Assembly: GCA_039808325.1 (NCBI GenBank)
Contig: JBDHSU010000003.1
Location: forward strand, 1 to 64,000
Length of the DNA stretch: 64,000 bases
Reading direction: 5' to 3'
Source: JAFKKS01 sp039808325
GTDB lineage: Bacteria > Pseudomonadota > Alphaproteobacteria > Rhizobiales > Xanthobacteraceae
Within the stretch, counting starts at the first letter, position 1, and every line of letters starts with the position of its first letter. Shown here one piece after another: positions 8,120 to 17,213 of the stretch. A program made the translations under genes and the position numbers. The notes under the pieces are model-generated. The model searched no databases and had not been told where the DNA came from. It saw only the letters and a program-made list of their open reading frames with translations.

Positions 8120-8473
8120 TCAGGTGCGGTCCGACTTGATGATTTCCGTCATGGTGATGCCGAGCTTGTCCTCGACGAGGACGACCTCGCCGCGCGCGAC
8201 GAGACGATTGTTGACGTAGATGTCGATCGCCTCGCCGACTTTGCGGTCGAGCTCGAGGACGGCGCCCGGACTGAGTTTGAGAAGTTGCCCGACATCCATG
8301 CGCGCGCGCCCGAGCACGGCGGAGACCTGGACCGGAACATCGAAAACCGCTTCGAGATCCGCCGCTCCCCGCACGACGCCTTCGCCGCTGGCGGCGCCCG
8401 CCGCGCCGTCCAGCGCGCCCGGCGGCGGCGCGCCGTTAAGATCGGGCAACGGAACTTTTCTTTCGTCGGTCAT
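8120..8473 (-). CDS. fliN: Flagellar motor switch protein FliN
   Basis: FliN builds the lower part of the flagellar C-ring and helps dock export substrates and CheY-P. The 117-residue product has a variable N-terminus and a SpoA/FliN domain. Its conserved pieces are VFDVPVQVSAVLGRARM, LLKLSPGAVLELDR and VNNRLVARGEVVLVEDKLGI. The ATG at 8473 overlaps the fliH stop by four bases (ATGA), showing translational coupling. Confidence 0.93.
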   Translation of the reverse strand: MTDERKVPLPDLNGAPPPGALDGAAGAASGEGVVRGAADLEAVFDVPVQVSAVLGRARMDVGQLLKLSPGAVLELDRKVGEAIDIYVNNRLVARGEVVLVEDKLGITMTEIIKSDRT

Positions 8474-9102
8474 GAGGGCATTCCTTCCGGGATCGTCGCG
8501 TTGCCTGAACGCGCGCCGATGAAACGCTTCACCGCGTCGTCGATGGCGGCCTCGACCTTCGCGCGATCGCGCGCGACGCCGCCGTCCGCCCATTCGAGGC
8601 GGCAATCGCCGGTCTCGATTTCGGGGTCGGCAAGGATGACGAGGCGGCCGCCGAAGCCGCTGGCATCGGCGATCGCGCGCAACCTCGCGCAGGCCTGCTC
8701 ATACAGCGCATCGTTCACGCGGATCACGACGTGCGGCGCGCTGACAAGCTGGCCGAAGCATTCGGCCATGAGCGCCTGGATTTCGGCGAAAGGCTCGCGC
8801 GCGATCAACGCCGGCGCGAGCTTGCGGGCCGCCGCGACCGCGACCGCGACCGCCTCTCCTTGCAGACGCTCCTCGACCGCCTTGAGGCCGCGGCTCGTTT
8901 CGTCAAGGGCCGCGGCGATGCGCGTCAGCGCCGCCGCCGTGCGCCGCTCCGTGTCCTTCAAGGCATTTTCGCCGGCGGCCATGCCGCTCGCATAGCCGCG
9001 CGCCTCGGCCTCGGCGATCATCATCTTGAGGTCGACGCGCGCCGCCGAGGCTTCGTGCCCGAAGTCCGTATCGAAGAGGAATTTTGCCGGCGCGCCCATC
9101 AA
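8470..9102 (-). CDS. fliH: Flagellar assembly protein FliH
   Basis: FliH is the cytoplasmic regulator of the export ATPase FliI. The 210-residue protein starts [15 protein letters not shown] and has a helical, charged middle with [15 protein letters not shown]. It ends in a FliH-like C-terminal domain (around 95-205) with [14 protein letters not shown] and [14 protein letters not shown]. It overlaps fliG upstream and fliN downstream by four bases each. Sequence conservation in this family is low, so position contributes to the call. Confidence 0.85.
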   Translation of the reverse strand: MMGAPAKFLFDTDFGHEASAARVDLKMMIAEAEARGYASGMAAGENALKDTERRTAAALTRIAAALDETSRGLKAVEERLQGEAVAVAVAAARKLAPALIAREPFAEIQALMAECFGQLVSAPHVVIRVNDALYEQACARLRAIADASGFGGRLVILADPEIETGDCRLEWADGGVARDRAKVEAAIDDAVKRFIGARSGNATIPEGMPS

Positions 9103-10160
9103 TACACCAGCTCGTCGTCGCCGCGATTCTTCGTGATCATGATCTCGCCTTTCGCAGCGAGGTCCTTGGCCAGATTGATGAGCATCGTCTGCGCCTCGTC
9201 GACGTCACGCAGACGCACCGGCCCCATGGCCTGCATGTCGTCGACCAGCATCTTCGCCGCGCGCGTCGACATGTTGCCGAAGAAGAAGTTGCGCACGGCC
9301 TCGTTGGCGCCCTTCAAGGCGACGGCGAGCTTATCCTTGTCGACCTGACGCATCAGGGTCTGCGCCGAGGCCGCATCGAGCTTCATGAGGTCGTCGAAGG
9401 TGAACATCAGCGTCTTGATGCGTTCGGCGGCCTCGCGGTTGTTCTCTTCCAGCGCGGCAATGAAGCGCGTCTCCGTCTGCCGGTCGAAATTGTTGAATAT
9501 CTCGGCCATGCTCTCGTGCGCGTCGCGCCGCCGCGTCTGCGACAGGTTCGACATGAACTCGGTGCGCAACGTCTGCTCGACGCGCTCCAGCACGTCCTTC
9601 TGCACGGATTCCATGCGCAGCATGCGATTGACGACGTCGAGGGCGAAGTCTTCCGGCAGAATGGAAAGCACGCGCGCCGCGTGCTCCGCGCGCAGCTTGG
9701 AGAGGACGACGGCGACCGTCTGCGGGTACTCGTTCTTGAGATAGTTCGCGAGCACCTGCTCCTGGACGTTGGAGAGCTTCTCCCACATATTCCGGCCGGC
9801 CGGGCCGCGGATCTCGTCCATGATCACGGCGACCCTCTCGCCCGGAAGATATTGCTTGAGCAATTGCTCGGTCGCGTCGTAGTTGCCCATCACGGCGCCG
9901 GACGCCGAAAGCTGCGAGACAAAGTCCAGAATCAGGCTCTCGACCGTGGCGGCTTCAACCATGCCCAGGTTGGCCATCGTCGCCGACAGGATGCGCAGCT
10001 CGTCGTCGTCGAGCATTTTCCAGATCTTGCCGCCGAACTGCTCGCCGAGCGCAAGAAGAAGGATCGCCGCGCGCTCGGGCCCAGTCAAAGCGCGGCTGGA
10101 CGAAACCGGCGCGCTCTGGCGCATCGCGGCCGAGGAGATTGCGGGGGCGCTGGGAGCCAT
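9099..10160 (-). CDS. fliG: Flagellar motor switch protein FliG
   Basis: FliG is the C-ring rotor protein that contacts the stators and converts ion flux to torque. The 353-residue product has the N-terminal FliF-binding domain ([20 protein letters not shown]), a middle domain with [15 protein letters not shown], and the C-terminal torque domain with [11 protein letters not shown] and [15 protein letters not shown]. It follows fliF after four bases and overlaps fliH by four. Confidence 0.96.
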   Translation of the reverse strand: MAPSAPAISSAAMRQSAPVSSSRALTGPERAAILLLALGEQFGGKIWKMLDDDELRILSATMANLGMVEAATVESLILDFVSQLSASGAVMGNYDATEQLLKQYLPGERVAVIMDEIRGPAGRNMWEKLSNVQEQVLANYLKNEYPQTVAVVLSKLRAEHAARVLSILPEDFALDVVNRMLRMESVQKDVLERVEQTLRTEFMSNLSQTRRRDAHESMAEIFNNFDRQTETRFIAALEENNREAAERIKTLMFTFDDLMKLDAASAQTLMRQVDKDKLAVALKGANEAVRNFFFGNMSTRAAKMLVDDMQAMGPVRLRDVDEAQTMLINLAKDLAAKGEIMITKNRGDDELVY

Positions 10161-10164
10161 GGCG

Positions 10165-11841
10165 TCAGGCCGGAGCGCCGTGCAGCCAGCCGCGTATCAC
10201 GGAGACTGTTTCGGCAGGGTTGGCATCGGCGAGCTCGCCGACCTTCTGGATCGACTGGGCGTGCACCTGCCCTTTCACCTGCGCGATGTCGATCATCTTC
10301 GAGGTTTCGCTGGGCAAGGCCGGCACCGGCGATACAGCCGGCGCCGGGGCTGCGACCGCCGGCGGCGGCGCGACCGCGACCGGCGCAGGCGCGGCGAGCA
10401 GCGAGCGGGAATTCTCGTCCGGCGTGATCGCGCGGCGGACAAGCGGGCGCACCACGAACAGCAGCACCAGCGCGCTCAGCAATCCCATCACCGCCATCTG
10501 GATGGCCTGCATCACATCCGCCTTGGTGAACTGGAACATCGACGTCCAGCCTGCGGGCTCGGCAATCGCCATCGCGGGCGTTTCGGCAAAGCGCAGGTTG
10601 ACGACCTCGACCTGGTCACCGCGGCTCTGATCGAATCCGATCGCCGAGCGCACGAGAGCTCCGATGCGATCCATTTCCTCCTTCGAGCGCGGCTGGTAGA
10701 CCGACTCGCCCTTGTCGTTCTTGGCATAGGTGCCGTCGACGAGGACCGCGGCGGAAATGCGCTTCACGCGACCGGCCTCGATCACCTCGGTCTTGGTCGT
10801 GCGCGAGATTTCGTAATTGACGGTCTCCTCGGTCTTTTTGCTCTGGTCCCGATTGGCCGCCGCTTCCGCCGCTCGCGGAGCGCCCGGAACCTCGTTGCCG
10901 ACGGAGACCTGGCCGTCCTTCTCGCCCGTGGTCGATTGTTCTTCGCGGGTCTGGCTGGAGCGCACCACGCGCCCTTCGGGGTCGAACTTGTCCGAAGTCT
11001 GCGTCACCCGGTTGAGGTCGAACTCGGCCGCAAGCTGAACGCGCGCGCGGCCGGGACCGACCACGGAGGTCACGATCGATTCCACCTGCTCGCGCAACCG
11101 GCGCTCGAACGACAGCCGCCGCTCGACATTGCTCGCGCCGTCAATCGCCGAGCCGTCGCCGCCGGCGCCATCCGCAAGCAACTGGCCCGCCTCGTCGACG
11201 ATCGACACCCGGTCCGGCCGCAGCCCGTTCACCGCCGAAGCGATGAGATGGCGAATCGCGCGCACTTGTTGCGCCTCGAGAACGCCACGCACACGCAGGA
11301 CGATGGACGCGGAAGGCTCGACCTTGTCGCGGGCAAAAAGCGGCCGCTCGGGCAGGACGAGGTGAACGCGCGCCGCCTGCACCCTGTCGATGGCGCGAAT
11401 CGTCCGCGCCAGCTCGCCTTCGAGCGCGCGCAAATGGTTGATGTTCTGAACGAAGCTCGTCGCGCCCAGAACGTCGGATTTGTCGAAGATCTCGTAACCG
11501 ACCCCGCCCCCCTTCGGGAGGCCCGACTCGGCGAGCTTCATGCGCAAGCGGGCGACCTGCTCGCGCGGGACCAGGACCGCGCCGCCATCGCCGCGCACTT
11601 CATACGGAATCGCCTGCCGCTCGAGCTCCTTGACGATCGCTCCCGAGTCCGCCGGCGACAGATCGGTGAAGAGCAATGTCATCTGCGGCGCCGTGACGCG
11701 CATGATGACGAAGCCGAAGAAGGCGATCAGCAGCACCGTGACCGCCGCCATGGCGGCCATGCGGGCCGCGCCGAGCGATTTCAGGAAATCGAAGAAGCTT
11801 TGCACGAAAGAAACCCTGCCCCAGACGCCTTGCGGCATCAC
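10165..11841 (-). CDS. fliF: Flagellar MS-ring protein FliF
   Basis: FliF forms the inner-membrane MS ring on which the basal body is built. The 558-residue protein has an N-terminal membrane helix (about 29-50), then the periplasmic ring-building motifs [17 protein letters not shown] and [15 protein letters not shown]-terminal membrane helix ([20 protein letters not shown], near 460) is followed by a cytoplasmic tail that binds FliG. The start may be 11841 or 11838. It heads the fliFGHN-flbD run. Confidence 0.96.
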   Translation of the reverse strand: MMPQGVWGRVSFVQSFFDFLKSLGAARMAAMAAVTVLLIAFFGFVIMRVTAPQMTLLFTDLSPADSGAIVKELERQAIPYEVRGDGGAVLVPREQVARLRMKLAESGLPKGGGVGYEIFDKSDVLGATSFVQNINHLRALEGELARTIRAIDRVQAARVHLVLPERPLFARDKVEPSASIVLRVRGVLEAQQVRAIRHLIASAVNGLRPDRVSIVDEAGQLLADGAGGDGSAIDGASNVERRLSFERRLREQVESIVTSVVGPGRARVQLAAEFDLNRVTQTSDKFDPEGRVVRSSQTREEQSTTGEKDGQVSVGNEVPGAPRAAEAAANRDQSKKTEETVNYEISRTTKTEVIEAGRVKRISAAVLVDGTYAKNDKGESVYQPRSKEEMDRIGALVRSAIGFDQSRGDQVEVVNLRFAETPAMAIAEPAGWTSMFQFTKADVMQAIQMAVMGLLSALVLLFVVRPLVRRAITPDENSRSLLAAPAPVAVAPPPAVAAPAPAVSPVPALPSETSKMIDIAQVKGQVHAQSIQKVGELADANPAETVSVIRGWLHGAPA

Positions 11842-11873
11842 CCGGCAATATTTGCCCGGTTTATGGTTTCTGA

Positions 11874-11881
11874 TTGGTTAA
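11874..11881 (-). promoter_or_regulatory. Candidate CtrA 8-mer (TTAACCAA) upstream of fliF
   Basis: Reading toward fliF, TTAACCAA differs by one base from the 8-mer TTAACCAT associated with CtrA control in alphaproteobacteria. It lies about 33 bases before the start. Early flagellar genes are classic CtrA targets, but a single 8-mer with a mismatch is weak evidence. Confidence 0.3.
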
Positions 11882-11966
11882 CCGGACCTGGAAGAGGTCG
11901 GGTTCGGGGTGCGGAGAGGTCGCCGTGCGGCAGGCCGAGCTCCGGCGACGCCGTGGAATCGGCCAT

Positions 11967-12002
11967 AAAAAAAAAGAAAACATCGGCGCGAGGCCGATGT
12001 TT
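11967..12002 (-). terminator. Rho-independent terminator downstream of sciP
   Basis: On the minus strand a perfect 10-base stem (AAACATCGGC with GCCGATGTTT) closes a five-base loop. After one more A and C (reading TTTTC) it is followed by nine consecutive T residues. It lies 25 bases after the sciP stop codon and separates sciP from the fliF run. Confidence 0.88.
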
Positions 12003-12027
12003 CGACGAAATTCCGAATTTCGAGGCT

Positions 12028-12303
12028 CTACTGGCGGTATTGCTGAATGCGCGTGGTGCGCAGGCCCGCCAAGCCATGCTGATCGATGGAGTACTGCCAA
12101 GACAGAAACTCTTCGACCGTCAAGGTATAGCGGCTGCACGCCTCCTCGAGCGACAGCAAGCCACCGCGGACGGCGGCCACGACTTCCGCCTTGCGACGAA
12201 TAACCCACCGCTTCGTGCCTGGCGCGGGCAGATCGGCAATCGTCAGCGGACTTCCGTCGGGCCCGATGACGTATTTGGCCCTCGGGCGAAGGGGCTCGGT
12301 CAT
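12028..12303 (-). CDS. sciP: CtrA inhibitory protein SciP (DUF1153)
   Basis: SciP is a small helix-turn-helix protein that binds CtrA and blocks CtrA-dependent transcription in early G1 in Caulobacter. The 91-residue product has the DUF1153 core: YVIGPDGSPLTIADLPAP, then RWVIRRKAEVVAAVRGGLLS, EEACSRYTLTVEEF and QYSIDQHGLAGLR. The ATG at 12303 (MTEPLRPRAKY) has GAGAG upstream; an in-frame ATG at 12321 is less likely. A CtrA-like box lies 57 bases upstream, and a strong terminator follows, so it is probably a monocistronic unit. Confidence 0.92.
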   Translation of the reverse strand: MTEPLRPRAKYVIGPDGSPLTIADLPAPGTKRWVIRRKAEVVAAVRGGLLSLEEACSRYTLTVEEFLSWQYSIDQHGLAGLRTTRIQQYRQ

Positions 12304-12359
12304 AGTTACTCTCACGAACACAAACAGACCAAACGTGAGATCACATTACCGACGCGGGT

Positions 12360-12374
12360 TTAAAATTTGCCTAA
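12360..12374. promoter_or_regulatory. CtrA-like box (TTAA-N7-CTAA) upstream of sciP
   Basis: TTAAAATTTGCCTAA has two half-sites seven bases apart with one mismatch in the second half. It lies 57 bases upstream of the sciP start. CtrA activates sciP in Caulobacter, which supports a functional reading. Confidence 0.55.
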
Positions 12375-12460
12375 GCGCGCTGATCGATTGAGAAGGAATG
12401 CTGAACTCCTCGATTAAGGATTTGTTTATTCGGCGAAAACTTCGACTTCGCAAGAATTCG

Positions 12461-13123
12461 TTAAATTCCGGCTCGATTGATCTTCTTCACTTGGTCGATC
12501 GTGAAGTTCTGCTGTCCGATCGTCAGCACCGGAGGGTTTTGCTTCACGTCGATCGCGTCCACGACGCCCGTCGTTTCCGTCGAAATCGCGATGTCCTGTC
12601 CCAATGAATCCTTGCCGACCACGGAGATCGTGTAGGTGCCATCGGGCCATGTCTTTCCGTCGTTTCCGACCCCGTCCCAGGTGAATTTCTGCCCGCCCGC
12701 ATCGAACGTATAAGTGCCCGAATAGGCCGTCTCGCCGCTCGGGCCTTTGACGGAGATGGTCGCCGTTCCCGCCGTCGGCGTGGTGAAGGTCCAGGATGCT
12801 ACGCCTTGAGACAGCTTTGCCGTGTCGCCGGCGATGGTGACGGTCGCCCCGAGAAGGCCGAGCGACGAGGTCGTCTGGTTCGTCTGCTGCAGCGAGATCA
12901 ACGTGGTGAGCGAGGAATTCATCGCCATCTGCTGTTCGACGCCGGCGAACTGCACGAGTTGCTGCGTGAACTGATTGGTATCGAGCGGGTCGAGCGGGTT
13001 CTGGTTCTTCAACTGCGTCGTCAGCAATTGCAGGAACGTATCGAAGTTCTGCGCGATCATCGTCGGGTTGGTCGCCGTCGAACCAGCCGCCGATGTTTGT
13101 GTGGTGCTCGAAACAGTCGTCAT
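12461..13123 (-). CDS. flgD: Flagellar hook capping protein FlgD
   Basis: FlgD caps the growing hook and directs assembly of FlgE subunits. The 220-residue protein has the conserved N-terminus (NFDTFLQLLTTQLKNQNPLD, then NQFTQQLVQFAGVEQQ). A C-terminal FlgD Ig-like/tudor region follows, with FTWDGVGNDGKTWPDGTY. The ATG at 13123 (MTTVSSTTQ) is 13 bases after the fliK stop, so the pair is an operon. Confidence 0.95.
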   Translation of the reverse strand: MTTVSSTTQTSAAGSTATNPTMIAQNFDTFLQLLTTQLKNQNPLDPLDTNQFTQQLVQFAGVEQQMAMNSSLTTLISLQQTNQTTSSLGLLGATVTIAGDTAKLSQGVASWTFTTPTAGTATISVKGPSGETAYSGTYTFDAGGQKFTWDGVGNDGKTWPDGTYTISVVGKDSLGQDIAISTETTGVVDAIDVKQNPPVLTIGQQNFTIDQVKKINRAGI

Positions 13124-13136
13124 GGCTTGAGTCCCC

Positions 13137-14498
13137 TCAGACTCGAATATCGATGCCGTTATTGAGGCCGCGCAGAACGCCGTAGCCGCGTCGCACGGCA
13201 TCATGCACGGCAACGTCGTCATTCGGCACGATCAGCACATTCGGCCGCATCGGCTCATCGAAGCGCGGCCGATAGCCGCCACCGGACTGATCGCGCAGTG
13301 AAAACTGCAAACCCGAATCGTTGGTGCGCAGCCCGGCGGATTCAAGCGCGCGCTCCAGGTTCGGAGCGTCGCGGCGGAGAAGGTCGAGCGTCTCCGAACG
13401 TTCGACGATCAGGCGCGAGGTGACATGGCCGTCGCGGCTGACGTCGAGGCGCACATCGACACGGCCGAGCTCCGGCGGATCGAGTCTGATTTCGAAGCGA
13501 CGCTTGCCCTCAAAAGCGCGCGACGCAATTTCCGCGGCCAGGCCCATGACCGGAACCGCGTTCGCCGCCGGATTGCCCGGCGCCGGCGAGGCTTGCGATG
13601 TCGCCGCGCTGCCCTGCCCCGCCGATACCGATGCGATCGCGGCGACGGCCGCGTTGTCGCCGCGCGGTGTTGCCACCGCATCATCGGCGTTGCCGCTGTC
13701 GAGATGCCGTATGTCGGAAGAAATCACCGCCGCAGGCGGCCGCGTTGCGTCGGACGGCGACTTGGGAGCAGCCGTTGGTCCGCTCGCGGGCTTTCCGCTT
13801 GTGTCGTCCGCGTCACCGTCGCCGTCGTCCGTGCCGTCCGTTTTCGGCGACGACACCGAGGCATCCGTCTTCGCGGCCGTCGCCGCAGGCGACGCCTTTT
13901 CGTTCGGCGCAAGCGCCGCCTTCCCGCCGCCAGGGGCAAGGATACCGCCGGTCAGCACGTTCGGCGCGAGCGCCTTCGCCGCATCGGCCTCCTCGCCGGC
14001 CTCGGCGGAAGGCGCGGCCGGCACGCCCGGAACGGCATCGGCCGGCGGAACCGTTGCCTTCCTCGCATCGCCCGTGCCGTCGAGCGGCGGCGGCGCGACG
14101 GTGATCGGCGGCGCGACGATGGGCATCGAGACGATCGGAGGGGGCGTCCCGGCCGCCGCCTCCCCGTTGGAATCTTTCGCCGGTTCGTCGGCGCTGTCCG
14201 CGGCGGCGCCCGCGTCGTCCGCGACGAGGGCGGTGGCGCACGCCGCCGCGTCCGTTTGCGCGCCGGCCGTCGTCTTCGCGATGGCGGGAAGAACGGTCTC
14301 TTGTGTCACCTGCGGCGCGGCGGGCCCGCTGCCAGGGGATGAAGACGCGGCCGCGCCGCGCGCCGGGGCGGGCGCCGCGCTGCTTGCGGCCGGATCGAGC
14401 GAAGCCAGCATCGCCGAAAACGGGTCGGCCGCAGCCTCCGCGCCCGGCGCGTTCGATTTTCCCGACGTTTCGGCACGATGGCCCGAAGCCGTCGACAT
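13137..14498 (-). CDS. fliK: Flagellar hook-length control protein FliK
   Basis: FliK is the secreted molecular ruler that switches export specificity when the hook is complete. The product (453 residues from the ATG at 14498) has a long Ala/Pro/Asp-rich low-complexity region (about 1-330). A C-terminal Flg_hook domain follows, with FEIRLDPPELGRVDVRLDVS and LIVERSETLDLLRRDAPNLE. The start is uncertain: the frame stays open to 14711, and no strong ribosome site is seen at 14498. The assignment rests on the C-terminal domain and on adjacency to flgD. Confidence 0.87.
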   Translation of the reverse strand: MSTASGHRAETSGKSNAPGAEAAADPFSAMLASLDPAASSAAPAPARGAAASSSPGSGPAAPQVTQETVLPAIAKTTAGAQTDAAACATALVADDAGAAADSADEPAKDSNGEAAAGTPPPIVSMPIVAPPITVAPPPLDGTGDARKATVPPADAVPGVPAAPSAEAGEEADAAKALAPNVLTGGILAPGGGKAALAPNEKASPAATAAKTDASVSSPKTDGTDDGDGDADDTSGKPASGPTAAPKSPSDATRPPAAVISSDIRHLDSGNADDAVATPRGDNAAVAAIASVSAGQGSAATSQASPAPGNPAANAVPVMGLAAEIASRAFEGKRRFEIRLDPPELGRVDVRLDVSRDGHVTSRLIVERSETLDLLRRDAPNLERALESAGLRTNDSGLQFSLRDQSGGGYRPRFDEPMRPNVLIVPNDDVAVHDAVRRGYGVLRGLNNGIDIRV

Positions 14499-14817
14499 GG
14501 CTGACAATGCACTCGGCACGGCGGCGACATCCTCCGCAAGGACACTCCAGCCGCCCTTCCGCGAGCGGCTCAGCCGCCCTTTCGCAGGCGGCTCAGCCGG
14601 CCTTTTGCAAGCCGCGGGCCACTTGCGAAGAGAAAAATCAGTAGCTAATTCAGCGGCTTGATATTTCGACCGGCGGCAGCGGGGCCGTGCGATCGGCAGC
14701 GCCTGCCGCAACCCGGCAGGAAATGCCGCGCGCTCGCGGCCGCAAGCGCCCGGATGGGAAAGCCGGTGACCGACAATGGCGCATTGCGCCGCCTCTCCTC
14801 GTTCCTATAGTAAGACG
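14499..14817. other. Intergenic region between divergent fliK and mnmA
   Basis: About 320 bases with no recognisable gene, RNA or strong promoter on either strand. The fliK frame remains open upstream to 14711, so part of it may code if fliK starts earlier. I found no CtrA box or sigma-54 (-24/-12) element here. Confidence 0.5.
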
Positions 14818-16014
14818 ATGCTCAACAGCCTTGCTCTCGAAGGACGCCCGCAAGATACGCGGGTCGTGGTCGCCATGTCGGGCGGGGTGGATTCGTCGGT
14901 CACCGCCGCGCTTCTCCATGAGGAGGGCTATGACGTCGTCGGCGTCACCCTTCAGCTTTACGACCACGGCAGCGCCGTTCACCGCAAGGGGGCGTGCTGC
15001 GCCGGGCAAGACGTTTATGACGCGCGCGCGGTAGCGGCACGGATCGGCATCCCGCACTACGTCCTCGACTACGAATCGCGCTTCAAGGAATCGGTCATCG
15101 ACCGCTTCGCCGACAGCTACCTGGCCGGCGAGACGCCGGTGCCGTGCATCGCCTGCAACCAGTCGGTCAAGTTCCGCGACCTGCTCGCCACCAGCCGCGA
15201 GCTTGGCGCCGCGGTTCTGGCGACCGGCCATTACGTCATCAGCCGGCCGCAGGCGGACGGACGCTGGAGCCTCTATCGGGCGCGGGAGGCGGACCGCGAC
15301 CAGAGCTATTTCCTGTTCGCGACGACGCGCGAGCAGCTCGCGGGCGTGCGGTTTCCCCTCGGCACCTTGACCAAGGCGGAGACGCGCGAGGCGGCGCGCC
15401 GCTTCGGCCTGTCGGTCGCGGAGAAGAGCGACAGCCAGGACATCTGCTTCGTGCCGAGCGGCCGCTATACGGACGTGATCGAGCGGCTGAAGCCAGGCGC
15501 CGCCGAGCCCGGCGATATCGTCGATCGCGACGGACAGGTTCTCGGCCAGCATCCGGGGATCATCCATTTCACGGTCGGGCAACGGCGCGGGCTCGGCGTC
15601 GCGACCGGACAGCCGCTCTATGTCGTCGCCCTCGATGCCGAGCGGCGGCGCGTGATCGTCGGACCGCGCGAAGCGCTGCGCACGCGCCGCATGCGGCTGC
15701 GGGACGTGAACTGGCTTGGCGACACGGCCTTCGACACCGCCGAGGATGCGCGGCTCGAAGCGTTCGTCAGGGTACGTTCGACGCGTCCGCCGCAGCCGGC
15801 ATGGCTGCAATGGCGCGACGGCACGATCGAGGTGGAACTCGTCGACGGCGAGGATGGCGTCTCGCCGGGACAAGCCTGCGTTTTCTACGATTCGGCGGAC
15901 AACGAAGCCCAGGTTCTCGGCGGCGGCTTCATCGCCGGGACGGTTCCCGTCATGCGGATCGCCGGCGACAGGCACGAAACCGTTGCGCCGCACGTGCGGG
16001 CAGCGCTCTCATGA
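14818..16014 (+). CDS. mnmA: tRNA-specific 2-thiouridylase MnmA
   Basis: MnmA thiolates U34 of tRNAs for Lys, Glu and Gln using ATP and a persulfide relay. The 398-residue product has the PP-loop SGGVDSS (21-27), the catalytic cysteine in [11 protein letters not shown] (Cys113), and the partner cysteine in [12 protein letters not shown]-terminal beta-barrel domains begin around residue 255 ([12 protein letters not shown]). The start at 14818 ([10 protein letters not shown]) is favoured; an in-frame ATG at 14776 would add 14 residues. The pmtA-like gene follows on the same strand after 55 bases. Confidence 0.95.
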   Translation: MLNSLALEGRPQDTRVVVAMSGGVDSSVTAALLHEEGYDVVGVTLQLYDHGSAVHRKGACCAGQDVYDARAVAARIGIPHYVLDYESRFKESVIDRFADSYLAGETPVPCIACNQSVKFRDLLATSRELGAAVLATGHYVISRPQADGRWSLYRAREADRDQSYFLFATTREQLAGVRFPLGTLTKAETREAARRFGLSVAEKSDSQDICFVPSGRYTDVIERLKPGAAEPGDIVDRDGQVLGQHPGIIHFTVGQRRGLGVATGQPLYVVALDAERRRVIVGPREALRTRRMRLRDVNWLGDTAFDTAEDARLEAFVRVRSTRPPQPAWLQWRDGTIEVELVDGEDGVSPGQACVFYDSADNEAQVLGGGFIAGTVPVMRIAGDRHETVAPHVRAALS

Positions 16015-16069
16015 TCGTTGCGGTCATCGATCGACCCGAGGCGAGGTAGGCGGCGGTAAGAACGGGATC

Positions 16070-16759
16070 ATGGGGGCTGAACTCGACAATCGCAGCGTCG
16101 AAGCGGCGTATGCGCGCTGGGCGCCGATCTACGACCTTGTCTTCGATCGCGTCATGGACAGCGGGCGCCGCGCGGGCGTCGCGGCCGCGCGCGGGGCCGG
16201 GCCGCACGTGCTCGATGTCGGCGTCGGCACCGGGCTCGAGCTGCCTTATTTCGATGCGCGGGCCAACGTCGTCGGCGTCGATCTGTCCGAACCGATGCTG
16301 CGCAGGGCGCAGAAGCGCATTCGCGACGCGGGGCTGACGCATGTCGCCGGCCTCTGCGTGATGGACGCCACGAAACTCGCCTTCGCCGACGGGCAGTTCG
16401 ACGCCGTGCTCGCCCCCTATCTCATCACCGTCGTGCCGGAGCCGGAGCGGACCCTCGACGAGATCGCCCGCGTCGTCCGGCCCGGCGGCGAGATCGTGCT
16501 GGTCAATCACGTCATGGCCGAAAGCGGCCCGCGCGCGGTCGCCGAACGATGGCTGGCGCGCCAGACGCGGCATCTCGGCTGGCATCCGGACTTTCCGTGG
16601 GAGGTCATCGGGAACTGGTGCGCGGGGCGCCCCGGCATCACGCTCATCGAGCGACGGCCGCTCGCCCCCGCCGGGTTGTTCACGCTGATCCGGTTGCGCA
16701 AGGAGGCCGTTGCCGAGAGCGCGAATCTGCCCTCCCCGACGCGCCAAAGCGTTGATTAG
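16070..16759 (+). CDS. pmtA: SAM-dependent methyltransferase, PmtA-like (phosphatidylethanolamine N-methyltransferase)
   Basis: A 229-residue class I methyltransferase with motif I HVLDVGVGTGLELPYF, the acidic residue after strand 2 in VVGVDLSEPM, and motif LDEIARVVRPGGEIVLVNH. Overall it matches the Rhodobacter-type PmtA that converts phosphatidylethanolamine stepwise to phosphatidylcholine at the membrane surface. The start YARWAPIYDLVFDRVM is typical of that group. The ATG at 16070 is used. It lies 55 bases after mnmA. Ubiquinone-type methyltransferases share the fold, so the substrate is likely but not certain. Confidence 0.8.
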   Translation: MGAELDNRSVEAAYARWAPIYDLVFDRVMDSGRRAGVAAARGAGPHVLDVGVGTGLELPYFDARANVVGVDLSEPMLRRAQKRIRDAGLTHVAGLCVMDATKLAFADGQFDAVLAPYLITVVPEPERTLDEIARVVRPGGEIVLVNHVMAESGPRAVAERWLARQTRHLGWHPDFPWEVIGNWCAGRPGITLIERRPLAPAGLFTLIRLRKEAVAESANLPSPTRQSVD

Positions 16760-16780
16760 CCCGGCGTTCCCCTTTATATC
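16752..16780 (+). promoter_or_regulatory. Sigma-70-type promoter of the tRNA gene
   Basis: TTGATT, a 17-base spacer and TATATC fit a housekeeping promoter. Predicted transcription would start near 16787, about 35 bases before the tRNA. The -35 box overlaps the end of the pmtA coding sequence. Confidence 0.5.
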
Positions 16781-16821
16781 GCTGCGGGCCGATGGCGCTG
16801 CGCCGGGCGGCGGCGCAAGAT

Positions 16822-16898
16822 GGCGGGGTAGCTCAGCTGGTTAGAGCAGCGGAATCATAATCCGCGTGTCGGGGGTTCGAGTCCCTCTCCCGCTACCA
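16822..16898 (+). tRNA. tRNA-Met (anticodon CAT), CCA encoded
   Basis: A 77-base cloverleaf. The acceptor stem GGCGGGG pairs with TCCCGCT, including G-U pairs at both ends. The D-arm is GCTCAGCTGGTTAGAGC, the anticodon arm GCGGAATCATAATCCGC has CAT at 16856-16858, and the T-arm is GGGGGTTCGAGTCCCTC. CCA is encoded at the 3' end. Features such as paired position 1-72 argue against initiator tRNA. Elongator Met is favoured over the lysidine-modified Ile2 tRNA, but sequence alone does not fully exclude the latter. Confidence 0.93.
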
Positions 16899-16941
16899 AC
16901 GCCCACCCTGTCTCGGGGATGATTGGCTGTGGCGGTCCCTC

Positions 16942-17046
16942 GATCACGATGATTTTGGATCGATTCGATCCAACGTAATCGATTCTCTTAACTTAGAGCG
17001 GGATGCGGGCGGAAAACCGCTCCACATTTTTCCTCATCCCGCGCTC
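16942..17046. repeat. Interspersed palindromic repeat, family A, copy 2
   Basis: Begins GATCACGATGATTTTGGATCG and continues with ATTCGATCCAACG, GATTCTCTTAACTTAGAGCG, a GCGGAAAACCGC hairpin, and TTTTTCCTCATCCCGCTC. GAGCGGGATG near 16995-17004 pairs with CATCCCGCTC at the end, giving a long outer stem that has decayed in copy 1. It lies in the gap between the tRNA and the dehydrogenase gene; the rest of that gap holds nothing recognisable. Confidence 0.85.
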
Positions 17047-17213
17047 GAGCTCCGTTTGCACCAGATCCGCCTGCGCGCTTTTCTTCTTATCCTTCGCTTG
17101 TTGCCCGTCGCACCCGCCGCGCGCGCATATCGGGCGCGATGCGCACGCGCGGGCAAATCGGCTATAGGCAGAACGCGCGCGACGTCGCCGCTCGATCCCG
17201 CTGGCAGGTCAAC

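Noticed and set aside
6690..14817. Sigma-54 (-24/-12) promoters for the flagellar genes, expected from the presence of FlbD
   Set aside because: I scanned the spacers before fliF, flgD, fliK and flbD and found no GG-N10-GC element in a TGGCAC/TTGC context.
16822..17213. Genomic island inserted at the tRNA gene
   Set aside because: No integrase and no repeat of the tRNA 3' end were found downstream; the island starting at 17.2 kb shows no obvious composition break.
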